7,444 nt of DNA, from contig JAGMEL010000110.1 in assembly GCA_023128195.1 (NCBI GenBank), forward strand, positions 1 to 7,444, given 5' to 3'. This stretch comes from Caldifarciminota bacterium (GTDB lineage: Bacteria; Hydrothermota; Tepidihabitantia; SM23-42). Below the pieces are notes generated by a model, which was not told the origin of the DNA, did not search any database, and worked only from the letters and a program-made list of their open reading frames with translations. The translations under genes and the position numbers were made by a program. Below, piece after piece: positions 6,128-7,444 of the stretch. Each line of letters opens with the position of its first letter. Positions within the stretch are counted from its first letter, which is position 1.

Positions 6128-7239
6128 TAAACGTAATTTCCGTTAAAACCGAGAAAGAATTCAAGACATTTGTTAATTATCCGTATCAGTTATATAAAAA
6201 GAACCGTTACTGGGTACCTCCTTTAAAGCGAGATATTTATCACTTATTTGATAAAAATAAGAATCCGTTCTGGGAACATGCTGAAAGGGAGTTCTTTATA
6301 GCATATCGCAATAAAAATATTGCCGGAAGAATCTGTGCTATTGTAGATTATAACTTTATCGAATTTTGGAATGAAAAAATCGGATATTTTGGTTTCTTTG
6401 AATGTGATAATGATGAAGAGGCAGCGTGCGCCCTATTTGATCATGTAAGACTATTTCATAAGGACAAAGGGATGACTAAGTTCATTGGTCCACTGAATCC
6501 TTCAACTAATGATGAATGCGGACTTCTTATTGAGGGATTTTATTCACCACCATTTATAATGATGCCGCACAATTACGAATATTATTTACAACTATGTGAA
6601 AAGGCAGGACTTGTAAAGGCAAAAGATCTAAATGCTTTTTATGTGGATTCAAAAGATGCGCCATTGGAATATCTCGAAAGGTTATGTTCAATTGTCCGCA
6701 GAAGAATACAGGACATCAAGGTAAGACCTGTCAACCTCAATGATTTTGCAAACGAGGTCAAAAAGATTAAAGAAGTTTATAACGATGCATGGAGTCGCAA
6801 TTGGGGGTTTGTGCCCGTGACTGATGCAGAATTTGATGCACTTGCCAAGACTCTTAAACCTCTGGTTATTCCTGAACTTGTAACAATTATTGAAATTGAC
6901 GATGTTCCAGTTGCAGTTTCACTCACTTTACCTAATTACAATGTAGTACTGAAAAAATTGAACGGACGCCTTGGACCGATTGAGATGTTAAAATTCCTTT
7001 ACTACAAGAGAAAAATTAAGGAAGGAAGATTACTGATAATGGGAGTGCGTAAGAAGTATCGAAAGATGGGTTTGGAATCTCTTTTATTTTTTGAATCCTT
7101 CAGGGCTGCGCAGAAACTCGGTTATATTGGTGGTGAGCTGTCCTGGACACTTGAAGATAATCATTCAACCAATAACACAATCATAAAAATGGGCGGCAAA
7201 ATATACAAAAAATACCGTATATATGAAGGAACAGTATAG
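6124..7239 (+). CDS. GNAT-fold acyltransferase, candidate bacterial ceramide synthase
   Basis: This 371-residue soluble protein has two GNAT-like halves. The N-terminal half has YPYQLYKKNRYWVPPL (19-34), the strand pair FFIAYRNKNIAGRICAIVD (57-75) and GPLNPSTNDECGLLIEGF (122-139). The C-terminal half has a GNAT acyl-CoA-binding strand and turn, LLIMGVRKKYRKMGLESLL (303-321, RxxG at 313-316), then LSWTLEDNHSTNNTIIKMGG (339-358). It belongs to a widespread group annotated only as N-acetyltransferase-like. The ATGA overlap with the spt-like gene implies coupled translation and a shared pathway. The bacterial ceramide synthase described in Caulobacter is also a GNAT-superfamily protein, so N-acylation of 3-keto-sphinganine is a reasonable inference. 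The sequence does not prove the substrate, and peptidyl or other lipid acylation remains possible. No ribosome site lies upstream apart from weak purines. Confidence 0.6.
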   Translation: MINVISVKTEKEFKTFVNYPYQLYKKNRYWVPPLKRDIYHLFDKNKNPFWEHAEREFFIAYRNKNIAGRICAIVDYNFIEFWNEKIGYFGFFECDNDEEAACALFDHVRLFHKDKGMTKFIGPLNPSTNDECGLLIEGFYSPPFIMMPHNYEYYLQLCEKAGLVKAKDLNAFYVDSKDAPLEYLERLCSIVRRRIQDIKVRPVNLNDFANEVKKIKEVYNDAWSRNWGFVPVTDAEFDALAKTLKPLVIPELVTIIEIDDVPVAVSLTLPNYNVVLKKLNGRLGPIEMLKFLYYKRKIKEGRLLIMGVRKKYRKMGLESLLFFESFRAAQKLGYIGGELSWTLEDNHSTNNTIIKMGGKIYKKYRIYEGTV

Positions 7240-7285
7240 AAAGACTGGTATATTGGTATGGGTTTTGATGCGTCAATCAGCGTAA

Positions 7286-7293
7286 AAGGAGAG
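7286..7293 (+). promoter_or_regulatory. Ribosome binding site of the dehydrogenase gene
   Basis: AAGGAGAG lies 4 bases before the ATG at 7298 and fixes this start. The 58-base spacer after the acyltransferase gene shows no clear promoter or terminator, so read-through from the spt promoter is possible. Confidence 0.8.
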
Positions 7294-7297
7294 TAAT

Positions 7298-7444
7298 ATG
7301 GCAAAATATAAAATCGCCTGGCTTCCAGGCGATGGTATAGGTAAGGATGTTCTTGACGCTGCTAAGATTGTATTAGATAAACTCGAACTCGATGCTGAAT
7401 ATCTACACGGAGATGTTGGCTGGGAATTTTGGTGTAAGGAAGGA
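7298..7444 (+). CDS. Isocitrate/isopropylmalate dehydrogenase family protein (3' partial)
   Basis: The first 49 residues are present and the gene runs off the window. The opening KIAWLPGDGIGKDVLDAAKIVLDKL is the first strand and nucleotide-binding turn of the beta-decarboxylating dehydrogenases (IDH, IPMDH, homoisocitrate dehydrogenase), with LPGDGIG at 9-15. The following YLHGDVGWEFWCKEG is typical of a subgroup annotated as isocitrate/isopropylmalate dehydrogenase. The substrate-choosing residues lie beyond the window, so IDH (TCA cycle) and IPMDH (leucine synthesis) cannot be told apart. The ribosome site is good. A 9-bp hairpin sits in codons 6-12. Confidence 0.9.
   Translation, partial: MAKYKIAWLPGDGIGKDVLDAAKIVLDKLELDAEYLHGDVGWEFWCKEG
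7313..7333 (+). other. Perfect hairpin inside the first codons of the dehydrogenase gene
   Basis: ATCGCCTGG (7313-7321) and CCAGGCGAT (7325-7333) form a perfect 9-bp stem with a CTT loop, starting 15 bases after the A of the ATG. It lies within the footprint of an initiating ribosome and encodes the conserved IAWLPGD, so it may be a coincidence of codon choice. Confidence 0.6.

Noticed and set aside
7240..7297. Terminator between the acyltransferase and dehydrogenase genes
   Set aside because: No GC-rich stem followed by a T-run is present in the 58-base spacer.

Overview
The window is 7.4 kb of AT-rich bacterial DNA. Seven protein-coding genes, all on the + strand, occupy it, with a partial gene at each edge. 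Codon use leans to A/T in the third position (many AAA, ATA, TTA). The organism is probably a Gram-negative-type bacterium from a poorly sampled lineage. The evidence is a membrane-anchored HtrA protease, a serine-palmitoyltransferase-like enzyme resembling those of Bacteroidetes, and intergenic spaces filled with dispersed repeats. The sequence alone does not fix the phylum.

Layout. Bases 1-126 hold the C-terminal end of an unrecognised gene. truA (tRNA pseudouridine synthase, 142-861) follows, with a -10 box just upstream of its ATG. A 182-bp spacer with a purine-rich octamer array leads to a transaldolase gene (1044-1682). That gene overlaps an htrA/degP-type protease gene (1679-3136) by an ATGA. 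A 99-bp spacer of short inverted and direct repeats precedes purB (adenylosuccinate lyase, best start 3236). Then comes a 432-bp gene-free region (4505-4936), almost wholly repeats: three related hairpins in a row, then two tandem ~138-bp foldable units with 17-bp subrepeats. A clean promoter at the end of this region sits against the ATG of an alpha-oxoamine synthase gene that looks like serine palmitoyltransferase (4937-6127). That gene overlaps by ATGA a two-lobed GNAT-like acyltransferase gene (6124-7239). The window closes in the N-terminus of an isocitrate/isopropylmalate dehydrogenase family gene (7298 onward).

How the genes fit together. The first part is housekeeping: tRNA modification, pentose phosphate chemistry, envelope protein quality control and purine synthesis. 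The spt-like and GNAT-like genes form a translationally coupled pair. They could supply the two acyl-transfer steps of bacterial ceramide synthesis: serine plus acyl thioester to 3-keto-sphinganine, then N-acylation. The strongest points for follow-up are this pair, the compound repeat block in front of it, and two genes (truA and spt) whose promoters predict leaderless mRNAs.
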